DNA from: Hermetia illucens
Taxonomy: Eukaryota > Arthropoda > Insecta > Diptera > Stratiomyidae
Assembly: GCF_905115235.1 (NCBI RefSeq)
Contig: NC_051852.1
Location: forward strand, 32,871,199-32,935,198
Direction: 5' to 3'
Length of the DNA: 64,000 nt
Of the stretch, positions 32,770 to 44,149 are shown piece after piece. The translations under genes and the position numbers were made by a program. The first letter of the stretch is position 1; every line of letters begins with the position of its first letter. The notes beneath the pieces were generated by a model. It did no database searches and was not told where the DNA came from. It worked only from the letters and a program-made list of their open reading frames with translations.

Positions 32770-34195
32770 GTTGCTAGGACAGTTTGCTGCGAAAGTAAAT
32801 GCTGATCTAGTGCTGATTAGCGAGCAATACCGAAACAAGGACCCGTCCTCATGACATCTCGAATTATTGGTGCTTGAAGTGTTCAACCCCTGCTTGAAGG
32901 GGGGCATTTTTCTTGTCGCTGGAAAGTGGCCAGACTCGCGTTGATCAGTAAGGGTAAAGGAGACCTGCATACCGACCGCGGTGTATACTTGACACGGCCG
33001 GAAAAGTGCTGGAGAAGCTCATCAGGGGTAGACTCGCTGAAGCGATCCGTGCTGCGTGCACTTATCCGCAAACAGTTCGGGTTCAGAACAGGGAAATCTA
33101 CAGTGGATGCTGTTATGGAATTCGTAGATGTGGTTAATCGAGCCGAGGCACACAGCCGCCGATCTCGACGGATAGTACTCCTCATAACGCTTGATGTCAG
33201 AAATGCCTTGAATTCCGTAAGATGGACAGATATGCTAGGCACATTAGAGAACTCCTTTCACGTGTCAAGCAATCTCTTGCGGATATTGAGGGATTATCTG
33301 AAAGAGCGCTCCCTGCTCTATGAGACGCTAGAGAGCCAAAGGAGGATGGAAATCACGTCGGGAGCAGCACAGGGATCCGTCCTAGAGCCGCACCTCTCGA
33401 ACGCTTTTTATGATAGTCTGCTCAGACTCGATATGCCCGAAGAGTCACGCCTGATCGGTTATGCAGACGACGTTGCGGGACTTGTTGCTGGACGCACTGT
33501 TGAACAGGCGCAACGCAGACTTTGCATATTGATGCGACGAGTAAGCGGATGGATGGCTGCTCCCGCGCTTGCGCTGGAAAAAAACCGAAGTAGTCATCCT
33601 GACCAAAAGGAGAATCCCGACCCTGCGTCCCATATCGATCGGCGAGTTGACTATAGAGTCAGAACCAGCGGTTAAATACCTTGGTTGAATGCTTGACTCG
33701 AAGCTACAGCTGGAGTCGCAGCCTTGAGCCGGCTAATGGCGAACGTCGGGTGCCCTATATCAGCTAGGAGACGTGTGCTCATGGGAGCAACGCAGTCGGT
33801 TCTTCTCTATGGTGCGGAGGTAGTGTTCTGCAATGGAGTGGCGGACAACGCTGACACACCTTTTTCTCTTGCGAGAGGTGGGACGGCCTTTGCCATCAGC
33901 TTTATGCAGACACAGAGGAGCTCTCTCCAGACAACATTGTCAAAGAGATACTGAAGAGTGCTGGTAGCTGGAATCGTATTACGCATTATGTTGGTGCTCG
34001 TCTTATTTTGAAAAAGATTGAACTCTACCGTCGGAGGGATCAGACGGTAAGGGGTTCCCTGAACTAACAACAACTCCCTTCCTCCCCTCCCCTCCCGTCG
34101 GTGAAAGGAATTCTCTGACTTGAAGGCGCCCAAAGCCGGGAAAGCGGGTGGACTAGCCCGAAGTAATATGTCAAACGGTCCCAGGCATTAGCCCG
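32770..34195 (+). mobile_element. Internally deleted R1-like LINE copy
   Basis: The copy joins an endonuclease start (QFAAKVNADLVLISEQYRNK, 32778-32840) directly to a pre-RT segment (LEVFNPCLKGGIF-like, from 32875). It continues through RT motifs (FRTGKSTVDAVMEF, TLDVRNALNSVRW, YADDVAGLVAG at 33462-33494), then jumps from the thumb at about 33830 to the Cys tail and 3' UTR (to about 34195). All parts are close in sequence to the nearly whole copy. At least two internal deletions and several frame breaks are present. Confidence 0.85.
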
Positions 34196-34439
34196 AGTGC
34201 GCACTGACCCGTCCCCGATGCATTTGCCATCTATTTACTAAACTCTCTCTCTCTCGACTTCCTTTGTCTGCGATAAAAATAAAAACGTAAAACACACTGT
34301 ACATGTTCGTCATATCAGCTATCAAAATATCAATTGCCATCATTCTCGAGATGAGGAACGCTGCAGGACTGTTCGCACTTATATTACACTTAGTTTGTGA
34401 GCATTAAATGATATCACCAATGCCTTTCTCGAAACTGGG

Positions 34440-34760
34440 GTTACCTATATCATCATTCCGAAGTCGTGTTGGCCTGAGTGATGATATGATTCTTAATTTG
34501 GAAGCTGGCATAATTCCTTTTACAGTGCTTCCCAATTAATACCACTTCCGCTTTTTCCTTTACAAGTGTCAGATCAGAACACTCCAATCGACCCCTAACA
34601 ACACTGATCACTTTGCACGAGTGTAACTCCAGGTCTTCTAGATGCTTTGCGATTACAACCAGTGCTATGTCGTCGAAGTAAAATATCAATAAATCTTCCG
34701 AAAACGGAATGGGTCCGGCATGAAACCATGTGTGACACTCGCGGAAATAATGTACTCCTG
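34440..34760 (-). mobile_element. R1-like LINE relic, RT active-site piece
   Basis: The minus frame 34689-34453 reads FYFDDIALVVIAKHLEDLELH then LTLVKEKAEVVLIGKHCKRN. This parallels FADDLAVVAIAKHPENVELY...LVDEKTEAVLITNRRKNN in the copy at 29058-29993. Confidence 0.65.
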
Positions 34761-34819
34761 GGGTTCATCATCCGAGTCGGATTAGAGTTTTCGTTCTTGT
34801 AGTTAGTTAGTTTAGTTTA

Positions 34820-37210
34820 CTGGGGGGAGCCGCAGTTCCGGGCACCCAGGCCATGTTAGGCCCATTGTACTATCCCCGTAAATTGCCTATTCAATGGCTT
34901 CCCGCCTATGGTGTTCGCAGGCTTTAGTGAATCTGAGAATATTCTCCACAGACAGAGAGTGTGCAGATTCTCCACTGAAAAAAACCTTGCCAGGGTGTCT
35001 TCGTCTGAGATCTGAGGATGCCGGGCAGCTGCATAAAAAGTGCAGGGCTGTCTCCTCCTCCTCTTCACACTGGCTGCACATAGCAGAAACCACTACCCCA
35101 ATCTTTTCCATATGTTAGTTTAAGGAGCAGTGTCGCGTTAAAAGCCCTACTAGGGTTTTCATGTCCCACTTCTAAAGGGACAACAAAAATGCCGCTCTAG
35201 TGGCCTTAGGCTCTTTCACAAGGATTTTCGCTTGCCGGCAAGAGATTCGAATGGTGCGACCCCTCCATTTTTGTCGCAGACATTCTTCTGCTGCCAATGA
35301 AATGGCACATATCTCCGCCTGGAATATGGTCGTCATTTTTCCGAGGGGTCAGGCCAGTTCTATAATCGGATTCGACGAAAACACCCCTGCGCCCGATCCA
35401 TCCTCCATGATTGACCCGTCGGTGAAGATTATTAGGTCTGTAATCTGAAAAGACTCATGGCCACTCGTCGACCATTCTTCTCTTTCGGTGATTACGACAG
35501 TGTATGTCTTTTCAAAGACGAATCTCGAAACCATATGATCGGTCGGCATCAGGGCTACCGGATGTTTCTCAAGGAATTTCCAGATAGACGCATCACCGTT
35601 TGATTGATTGCCTTTTCACGCCTCAGTGGTATCGAGCCTATATGCGTCGTTGGCCGCTTGCCGTTTCACCTCCAAGTGAATGGGGGGTAAATTTAGGATA
35701 GCTTCAAGTGCCGCAGTCGGCGTAGTACTCATTGCTCCAGTAATACTTAGGCAACCAAGTCTCTGAATCTGCGTTAGCAGCTTCCTGCTGTTAGCAAAGT
35801 TCAGTTTTGGCCACCAGACGATGCATGCATTCATCAAAATGGGTTTTATTGTGGATGTATACATCCAGTATATCCGTTTGGGTAAAAGTCCCCAGGTCTT
35901 ACCTATCGCATTCCCACAACACCAAAGCAATCTGCAGGATTTCTGATATTGGATATGATGCTTCCACGTTAACTTTGAAATGTACTCCTAAATACTTGAC
36001 TGTCTGTGCCAGCTCGATTTCCGCCCCTGCTAAGGTGGGTAGCGAATAGCTGCCCCACCTGACGTTCCTAGTGAACATAACTAGTCCAGTCTTCCTAGCG
36101 TTCACTGTGAGTCCATTGCGGAGGCACCAGCTGTGGCTTTCATGCAGAGTTGTATTCAAGTGTCCGCAAACTTGCCGGTAATTATTACGGCTAGGTCGTC
36201 CACAAACGCTTGTGCTAAGATTTTTTTGTCCTCCACGAGCCACAGCAGGGTATCCATTACCAAGAGCCATAACAGTGGGGAGAGAACCCCTTCCTGTGGG
36301 AAGCCCCAGAGGCATCGTACTTCTGGTCGACCGACTGATTAGCAGTCGTTCGATTCCATGCTGTCTTGCCGCATCACAAATTGCCGCGAATGAGGTACAA
36401 TTGAAGGCACCTTCGATGTCCAGGCGTATTCTTTTTCGGACATCGCCTTTTCAATTTTTGCCGTAAGTTCATGGAATGCTGTCTCCGTGGATTTACCTTT
36501 CTGGTAGGCGTATTGCCTATGGTGAAGTGGTCACTTAGGAATGTGTGTATCCCTTATGAACCGATCTACTAGTCTTTATAGTCCTTTTAGCAGAAAGGAC
36601 GTTAGGCTGATCGGTCGAAAGCTTTTCGCGTCTGTGTAGGTGGGTTTTCCTGGCTTGGGAATGAATAACACCTTCATATCCTGCCATTTAATTGGAATAT
36701 AAGCGTGTGCTAGGCATGCACGATATATATTCCGAGTGTGTAGACCCAGGGCATCCATTCCCTCTATTACTAGCGCATGGATGATGCCATCCGGACCTGT
36801 AGACTTGTATCTATAGAACGGGTTAAATGCCCATTTCACTCGCTCCAGTGATACTACTTTGCATGCCAGATTCCAGATTCCAGGATGCTGCCTGGGAAGT
36901 GCACTTCAAGTAAATGGTTTGCCGTTTCTTCATTGCTTTCTGTGTACTTCCCATTCTGTAAACGGGGGGTTATTTTCGATCTTGTAAATAACTATCAACC
37001 ATAACAGCATGATAGCCGGGTTCACCACTTGGCCGAATTGAATGCATTTCTCGCGTCCAAAGGCACCACCACGCAATATTTGCTGGTCCTACTCTTTCCG
37101 TGAATTGCATCTTCGGCCAAGCCAGTAACCAATTTGATGACGTCAGTGGTTGACCTGGCTTTACGGGACCCATATTTCTAAATGAGTGAGAATAATCAAT
37201 TGAGCATTAC
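34820..37210 (-). mobile_element. I/LOA-like LINE relic, RT to C-terminal tail
   Basis: Minus-strand order is SFRPISLTSFLLKGL (36630-36580), a KGKSTETAFHELTAKIEKAM segment (36510-36450), ADD-region text overlapping LNTTLHESHSWCLRNGLTVN (about 36170-36095), TVKYLGVHF (35999-35970), GKTWGLLPKRIYWMYTSTIKP (35905-35845), CLSITGAMSTTPTAALEAIL (35752-35693), an RNase H start FTDGSIMEDGSGAGVFSS (35432-35375), and tail CSQCEEEEETALHFLCSC (35084-35030). Many frame changes break the ORF, and the endonuclease and ORF1 are absent. Confidence 0.8.
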
Positions 37211-38020
37211 CCGTTATCGTATTTTCCCCATATTATCCAGAAGACATTTGATTTGATTTGATTGACCTCCTGGAGGTTTACCAGCCTTATCCAGTAGTAC
37301 CAACTTCTGCTAACATGCTGCAGAAAATATCCCTCGATGATATGCTCCCAAGAAGATGATAAGTTTACATATGTAAGGGGTTCCATCCGTTTCCTATTCA
37401 AGAACTTGAATCAGGAATCAATGGAGAGACCAAATCCTTGTCGGTTGAGACTGCTTATAGGACACATCGGCCTCAAAATATTCAAAACCCTGATCTAAGT
37501 GCGGCTATTATGTTTCAACCTGGTCTCATTTGCTATACAGATTTGGTATACTGTATCTAGCATGCAAAAACGAAGGGTAAATGGGCGAATGCTGGTATTA
37601 GATGTTACCAGGTTTACAGTAGCAGCGGTTGTAAAACAGACCAACCTGTTATTGCAGAAAGCCAAAATTTTATCCCAAGATCCAAAATCAAATTGCCGCA
37701 AAAAATACCCTTCATATCTGTGAATTCGTTGGGGTAAAGGAATTGAAGATTGGGATTATACTAGCCAAATAAAACAATGATAGAAAGGCGGATCATGGGG
37801 GTTCCCTGGAAACGGCAAAAGCAGCGAGTAAAAAATGAAGAGTATGTCTAATGACCCGAAGAATCAACGAATCAGGACTATTTCCATTTAAACGGAAAGT
37901 AGAACTTGAAAACGTTCCGTTTATCAGCTCTTCAATTTCATATTCACTGACTCCCACTTTCACCCCTCTAAGAAAACATAACCGCTTAAGTCTCCACTTT
38001 TACAGAGCGACACCGTCACA
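37210..38020. other. Intergenic stretch, nothing recognised
   Basis: No motif or repeat was identified on either strand. The complementary open frames near 37495-37723 have no recognisable domain. Confidence 0.35.
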
Positions 38021-38340
38021 TGAAAAGTGATGAAAAAATGTATGTTGGAGTTTGGAAGACACATCAAGTTCCTCAGATTAGAGAGCATTCAAAAAAACGA
38101 CAATCTTCGCATGCAAGAATTATCATCATTAAGAAACAGACAACTTAGAAAATTTTGCTGGGTAAGCATTAATTATTGTTCCCCAACAGAGTCTAAAAAT
38201 CGGCTCCTTTCCGATGACCAAAATATTAGAAATTTTATGAGGGTAGCGGCGCCATGAAAACCTTGCAAAGTAAACATGGAAAGGTGCACTTTCTTAAAAG
38301 TATCAAAGGAGATATTATTTATAGCTACACGTGGAGCTGT
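38021..38340 (+). repeat. Duplicated upstream block, copy A (with 47348-47650)
   Basis: Phrases such as GGAAGACACATCAAG, AAATTTTGCTGGGTAAGCATTAATT, GTTCCCCAACAGAGTCTA and GATATTATTTATAGC match, in the same order, the DNA upstream of OBP-5. The block marks the extent of the duplication that produced OBP-4 and OBP-5. Confidence 0.75.
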
Positions 38341-38370
38341 AATTTGTGAGGAAAATCAATTTTTAACTGT

Positions 38371-38433
38371 TCAGAACTATCAGGAAACCGGTGTGAATTC
38401 TGACCACTACGTTCGTAACTCTCCCCTCCAGAA
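38371..38433 (+). promoter_or_regulatory. Shared OBP upstream module, OBP-4
   Basis: TCAGAACTATCAGGAAACCGG at 38371-38391 and CGTAACTCTCCCCTCCAGAA ending at 38433, located 111 bases before the presumed +1. It is very similar to the OBP-6 module. Confidence 0.6.
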
Positions 38434-38447
38434 GGTGATTTTCCTCC

Positions 38448-38484
38448 TATAAATATCCTCCATTTGCCTCCACAAATCATCAGT
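38448..38484 (+). promoter_or_regulatory. Core promoter of OBP-4 (orphan first exon)
   Basis: TATAAATA at 38448-38455 and TCAGTT from 38480. The +1 A at 38482 is 34 bases from the TATA start, with a 50-base 5' UTR. It is intact although the gene behind it is not. Confidence 0.8.
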
Positions 38485-38531
38485 TATTGTGTGCACCCCT
38501 GGAGTTGCAGAAAGCCATCATAACTAACAAA

Positions 38532-38570
38532 ATGAAACTCCTAATCGTTCTCTGTGCAGTGATTGCAATG
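38532..38570 (+). pseudogene. OBP-4, orphan first exon of an OBP gene
   Basis: A 39-base exon (ATG to ATG-GTAAGC) encodes MKLLIVLCAVIAM, differing by one residue from OBP-2 exon 1, and ends in an intact GTAAG splice donor. About 18 bases into the intron an R1-like LINE begins (38588). No branch/acceptor and no OBP second exon are seen after the LINE at 42240 or anywhere before OBP-5. The simplest reading is a dead gene whose second exon was lost. Because all OBP introns here are phase 0, splicing to the OBP-5 second exon 9.4 kb downstream would still be in frame, so an alternative-promoter role cannot be excluded. Confidence 0.8.
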
Positions 38571-38587
38571 GTAAGCTAACATCTTTG

Positions 38588-41500
38588 AGAGGTGTCTTCG
38601 ATACAGAAATCGAGGAATGGTGGAGTTCTCGTCGAACTGGGCCCAACGACGACCAACAAGAGCACGTTCTGCGAAGCGATCAAGCTATTAGGGGAGAAGG
38701 CTCTTGTTTCCAGCCTAGAACCCATGTGCTCTCTAGAAATGCGGGATCTTGACTGCCTCACAAAAAAAGTCGAAGTAGAGGAGGCGCTAAAGCGTGAATA
38801 TCCAGAGGTAACCAATGCCCGGGTAGGTATTACTTCTGTAAATGCTCGAGGCCAAAAGCTCGCCGTGGTGGAAGTCCCCGAGCAATATGCGAAGAAACTC
38901 CTTAACAGCGGGAGAATCAAAATGGGATGGGTAGTATGCAGGGTACGAATGCGCATAGTCTCCACCAAGTGCTACAGATGTGTGGACTATGGACACACGT
39001 CAGCAGCTTGCAAGGGTCCGGACAGGAGGACAGCATGCCGGAGATGTGGCCAAGTGGGTCATCAAGCGAAGACTTGCAAGGAAAGCGAGAGTTGTGTTCT
39101 CTGCAGGGATCGTGGCGCGTCTGGTGAAAGCGTCGCACACACTGCGGGCTCGGGACGGTGTCCGATCTTCAGGGCGGAATTGAAGAGGGCTAGGGTGCGA
39201 ACGCCATGATCTGCATTTTGCGAATTAACATCCGCCGGAGTGCAACCGCTCACCAGTTGCTAGCACAGTTCGCTGCGGAAGTAAATGCTGATCTAGTGCT
39301 GATTAGCGAGCAATACCGAAACAAAGACCCGTCCTCATGGTATCTAGACTTATCGGGCACCGCTGCCATCTGTGTTCGGGACAACGTTCGACTTCGTGTT
39401 CTTGCCGGAAGCCGGTGGGACGGGTTTGTCTGGATCCGGTGTTTAGGGATAACGGTTTTTAGCATTTACCTGACGCCGAATGAGACGATGCCGGACTTTC
39501 GGCGCCGGCTTGATGCTCTGGAGGACGCCGTTTCGAGCACGGAGTGACGAATCCTGGTTGGCGGTGATTTTAATGCCAGGGCTCTTAAATGGGGCATGTC
39601 TCAGTCAGACTCCAGAGGGAAAAAGATTCTGGAAATGGCGGCGAGAACCGGGCTAGTAGTTTTAAACACCGGATCCACGCCAACGTTTCGGCGCCCAGGT
39701 TGTGAAGGAAGCATTCCTGACATCACTTTTGCGTCGGATTCTCTGGCATCATCGGTGGACGGGTGGCGAGTCGTAGAAGACTTCTCGACAAGTGATCATC
39801 AGTACATTCCGTTCGAAGTGTTTGACGCTACTTGCCGGCGAGCACCAACACGCCGTTCCCCCTCCGTGTGGAATGTCGTGAGGGTGAACATCGGAAAGTT
39901 CGTTGAAGCTCTTGGAGCAGGTAGGGCCGCGCTGGGGGGCACTCCGGGGGTTGGTAGTGTCGCAGCTGACACCGTCGTAAATTCAGTTATGAATCTGATA
40001 ACGACAGCGTTTGCGGCTTCCATGCACCGGAGAGGCCCCAGGCGCGACAAGCCTTCTATGTACTGGTGGACGGCAGAAATTTCCGACCTACGGAAGGAGT
40101 GTCATAAGCTCCGCCGTTTGGCACAACGTTTGCACGCCAACGAGGGGGCATGTGCCATAAAGGCACAATATAGATTAGCAAATAGGAGACTCCGCAGCGC
40201 TATAAATAAAAGCAAAGCTCGTGGCAGAATGTTGTTAATGAGGTCAACGAGGGCCCGTGGGGACTTGGCTATAAGGTTGTCACTCGGAAAATCGGGGCTC
40301 TGCGGAAGCCCTGCATACAGAGCACCGACCAGATGGACTGCATTGTGCGAGAATCGTTCCCCAGACACCCTGTACGGGTTGATATAAATAGCGTGGAGAG
40401 CGTCGTGAATTGCCCCCTTTTCACAATGAGAGATTTCAAACAAGCGGTTCGCACTATGAAAAACAGGAAGGCGCCAGGTCCTGATGGCATCCCGGCGGAA
40501 GTTTACAAACTGGTGTTCCGCCAACGGACAAAATTGCTGCTTGAAGTGTTCAACACGTGCCTGATGGAGGGCATTTTTTCTTGTTGCTGGAAAGTGGCCA
40601 GACTCGCGTTGATCAGTAAGGGTAAAGAAGAACTGGAGCTCCCGTCTGCATACCGACCGCTGTGTATGCTTGACACGGCCGGAAAAGTGCTGGAGAAGCT
40701 CATCAGGGGTAGACTCGCTGAAGTGATCCGTGCTGCCGGGGACTTATCCGCAAGGCAGTTCGGGCTTAGAACAGGGAAATCTACAGTGGATGCTGTTATG
40801 GAGGTCGTAGATGCGTATAATCGAGCCGGGGCACACAGCCGCCGATCTCGACGGATAGTGCTCCTTATAACGCTTGATGTCAAAAATGCCTTCAATTCGG
40901 TAAGATGAAAAGATATGCTAGGCACACTTGAGAACTCCTTTCACGTGTCAAGCTATCTCTTGCGGATATTGATATCTGAAAGACCGCTCCCTGCTCTATG
41001 AGATGCTAGAGGGCCAGAGGAGGATGGAAATCACGTCGGGAGTAGCACAGGGATCCATCCTGGAACGCTTCCTACGATAGTCTGCTGAGACTCGATATGC
41101 CCGAAGAGTCGCGTCTGGTCGGTTATGCAGACGACGTTGCGGCACTTGTTGAACAGGCGCAAAGCAGACTTGGCATATTGATGCGTCTAGTAAGCGGATG
41201 GATGACTGCTCACGGTTTCAACCTTGCGCTGGAAAAAACCGAAGTAGTCATCCTGACCAGAAAGAGAATCCCCACCCTGCGTCCCATATCGATCGGCGAG
41301 TTGACTATAGAGTCAAAACCAGCGATTAAATACCTTGCTTTAATGCTCGATTCGAAGATGAGCTTTTTCGAGCAAATCAAAGCAGCAGCGGCCAGGGCTG
41401 CAGCAGGCTTGAGTCGTCTAATGGCGAATGTCCGGGGCCCTATATCAACTAGGAGACGTCTCCTTAAGGGAGCAACGCAGTCCGTTCTTCTCTATGGTGC

Positions 41501-42240
41501 GGAGGTATGGGCTGATGCCCTTGACAAGGAGGTGCATCGTAAATCCCTCGCTCAAGTGCAGAGGCGGGGAGCTTTGCGAGTAGCGTCTGCTTATCGCAAC
41601 GTCTCCGAACCGGCTGCGATGGTGATTGCGGGAGTGATCCCCTTTGCCCTCCTTGCCAAGGAGCGCAAAGCTATCTATCGCCGTAAGGGCGAAAACTTAA
41701 GAAAAGTGGTTGCTCGCGATGAACGTCAACGCACCCTTAACGAGTGGCAACTTTCTTGGCAAAATGAGCCAAGGGGCAAATGGACTGCGCGGCTCATCGA
41801 CAAATTAGACCCATTGTTGAACAGAACGCACGGTGAGATTGATTAATTCCTTACCCAACTTCTAAGTGAGCATGGAGGTTTTCAGTCTTACCTGCACAGG
41901 ATTGGAAAGGGACGATCTCCTGATTGTGTGTTCTGCAATGGAGTGGCGGATGATACTGAACACACCTTTTTTTCTTGCGAGAGGTGGAACGGCCTCCACC
42001 AGCAGCTTTATGCAGACACAGGGGGGCTCTCTCCAGACAACATTGTCAGAGAGATGCTGAAGAGCGCTGGCAACTGGAATCGTATTGCGCATTATGTTCG
42101 GGCTCTTCTTATTACGAAGAAGATTGAACTCGACCGGCGGAGGGATCGGGCGGCAAGGGGTTGCCTGAACTAACAACAACTCCCGTTGGTGAAAGGAATT
42201 CCCTGACTTGAAGGCTCCCAAAGCGGGAATGTAAATGTGG
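38588..42240 (+). mobile_element. R1-like LINE inserted in the OBP-4 intron
   Basis: The copy starts within ORF1. ORF1 is open from 38592 to TGA 39207-39209 with zinc knuckles CYRCVDYGHTSAAC and CRRCGQVGHQAKTC, and overlaps the ORF2 start by ATGA at 39206-39209. ORF2 is split by stops and frameshifts. It has an endonuclease start to TGA at 39545-39547, endonuclease/linker 39596-40387, RT start 40333-40908, the remainder with YADDVAALV (41122-41148) to a stop at about 41846, and the Cys tail to 42173. There are small deletions near 40970 and 41060. It is visibly very close to the 19170-24378 copy, so the insertion is young, but it is not functional. Confidence 0.9.
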
Positions 42241-42402
42241 ACTTAGGATCCCCTATATCCCAAACGATAACCTAACTTTAGCCTAGCTTAGGCTCAAACT
42301 ATTGGTGGTTTAACTAGAATATAATTCGCAACCTTGTTGTGTTTTTGTGATTCTATAAAGAGGTATTTTTCCACCTGTTGCCACTTTCGGTCATCCTGCT
42401 CT

Positions 42403-42446
42403 CAGGGCAGAGGTGAAGTAACGTCTGATGAGTTGCTTCTGCCCTG
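42403..42446. repeat. Long hairpin
   Basis: CAGGGCAG with GAAGTAAC pairs with GTTGCTTC and CTGCCCTG around the loop GTCTGATGA, giving a stem of about 16 pairs with one G-T and a small bulge. It lies just downstream of the R1-like copy and before the RTE-like relic. Its function is unknown and it is probably part of a repeat end. Confidence 0.6.
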
Positions 42447-42479
42447 GACGAAACCATTAGTCTTGGTTGTTAATTATAC

Positions 42480-44110
42480 AAAGCTATGCACCAACGGAGA
42501 CCTCTGATATAGTGCCAAAGGATCTTTCTACGAGCAATTGAACGCAATTCACGGGAGACTAAGTAAAGGTGACATTGTTATCGTGATGTGATCTGACAAC
42601 ACCTTGCTTGGACATATAAACATGATCTTGGCGACCGCAACGGTGATGGAAAGAGATTCGTGGATTTCGTGGATCAAGCATGACACCTGCCTGTCAATTG
42701 GGTTTCAACTGGCCGACGCTGTATGAGCAATCAGATCGACCACTTCGCAAGGAGTGTATATCGCATTAGGTGGTCGCAATCGTCCGATGTCCACTGAATT
42801 CCTGCGAAGGGCGTCAACCGTCGACTTTTCATCCACGACGATGAACAACTGAAGAGGTAAAAACACTTCACCACGGTTCTTAACCATATCACAAACGGTG
42901 AAGTTCCTCCTCTTGTGGATGAATTGGTTAGTCACCGTATCATGCGGATACGGAATATTCATCCAAGCTGAAGAGAAATCATTTCGACCGTCAATGCTTA
43001 ATTATTTCAAACCGTGTTTCCTTTGCTAATCAGCAAGAGTTTCGTAATCCTCTAGCGGGCGGAAAAAACACCCCAATCAAACATGCATTGAGCGCACTGA
43101 GTGGCGATCCGATCCACCTCTTCCAGTTCATTTGCAGTGAAGAGTGGGAATTTGTCAGTACTCTCCCTTTCCCCTTGGAGAAACTAATAGTTTAGCAACG
43201 AGGTAAGATCTCGGAGGATTTTCAGGTGAAAAACGAAGTTCACCAGGGTTGCATCCCTGTAACTGATATTATTTTTTTTTGTTATCGATAACGTTCTTCA
43301 TGCTGTCTTGTCCAGAAGGCGTGATGGAATTCAATGGACGATGACATCTTTCGTCTAACACTTCGACTACGTTGATGACATCTGGTTGCTCTCTCACACG
43401 GTCAAGGTCTTTGGCCAAATGGACAATGGACAAATGGACTTTGGAAAGGGAGTCAAGTAGAGTCGGACAAGAAAGATACACATGAACAAAGCCAAGGTTC
43501 TCAGTCTGACGGATCATCGCACTCTCCATATTTGCATCAATGAGCAGAGCATCGAAGACGGCAATCAATTTGTATATCTAGGAAGCGTGGTTTCTGGTGA
43601 AGGTGGCACAGAACAGAATATCGGTTGCCACATGAAGAGCATTGAATCCGCTTTCGCTGCCTTGTCTAAAATCTGGAAATACCGTTATCTCTACACCAAG
43701 ATCGAGTTGAGGCTGTTCTGCGCTAGTGTTCTTTCCGTATTGTAGCACATGGAAAGTAAATTCCGCTGTAAGCTCCAGGCTTAGGTATTGACGATACCTG
43801 TCTGAATCGTATCATCGGAGTACGTTGGCCTGGCACTATCTCAGAAGAAGAACATGCTCGGCACTTGTACGACCTGTGATCAAAAGGCGGAAGTGGCAGT
43901 ACACAAGTCACACATTAAGGATGCAATGGAATTCCACTCTCCAAAGATGGCCGACGAATGGGTCGCCCCAAGTTCACTTGGTGCAGAATAATAGAGGATG
44001 AGTGCGAGCGTTTTGGGAAGTCATTGCGGACCTTAAGCGTATTTCAAGTAACCACGCGCAATGACACGTAGACCAGGAGTGAATAGCAACCATATATCCC
44101 TCTCATTGAC
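42480..44110 (+). mobile_element. RTE-like LINE relic, subtype A (endonuclease and RT)
   Basis: Endonuclease text LGDRNGDGKRFVDF (about 42630-42670) and SNQIDHFARSVYR (42730-42768) is followed by the linker DDEQLKR and TTVLNHITNGEVPPLVDELV. RT pieces follow from 43205 (GKISEDFQVKNEV), then VLSLTDHRTLHICINEQSIED (43495-43557), FVYLGSVVSGEGGTEQNIG and FAALSKIWKYRYL. The tail is at about 44000. The RT palm between is replaced by a short foreign piece at 43020-43190. Confidence 0.7.
43020..43190 (-). mobile_element. Short R1-like piece inside the RTE-like relic
   Basis: AACACCCCAATCAAACATGCATTGAGCGCACTGAGTGG-type text matches 26125-26165, the minus-strand ACLTAGVF segment of another R1-like relic. 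It splits the RTE-like element and implies nesting or recombination. Confidence 0.5.
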
Positions 44111-44149
44111 AACATCTGCCCAGATAGGGTGGACAGGCAAAAGGAAGTA

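Noticed and set aside
42424-42460. Second hammerhead ribozyme (CTGATGAG...GACGAAAC)
   Set aside because: The bases around the core pair as one long hairpin with upstream DNA, and a stem II next to the core is poor.
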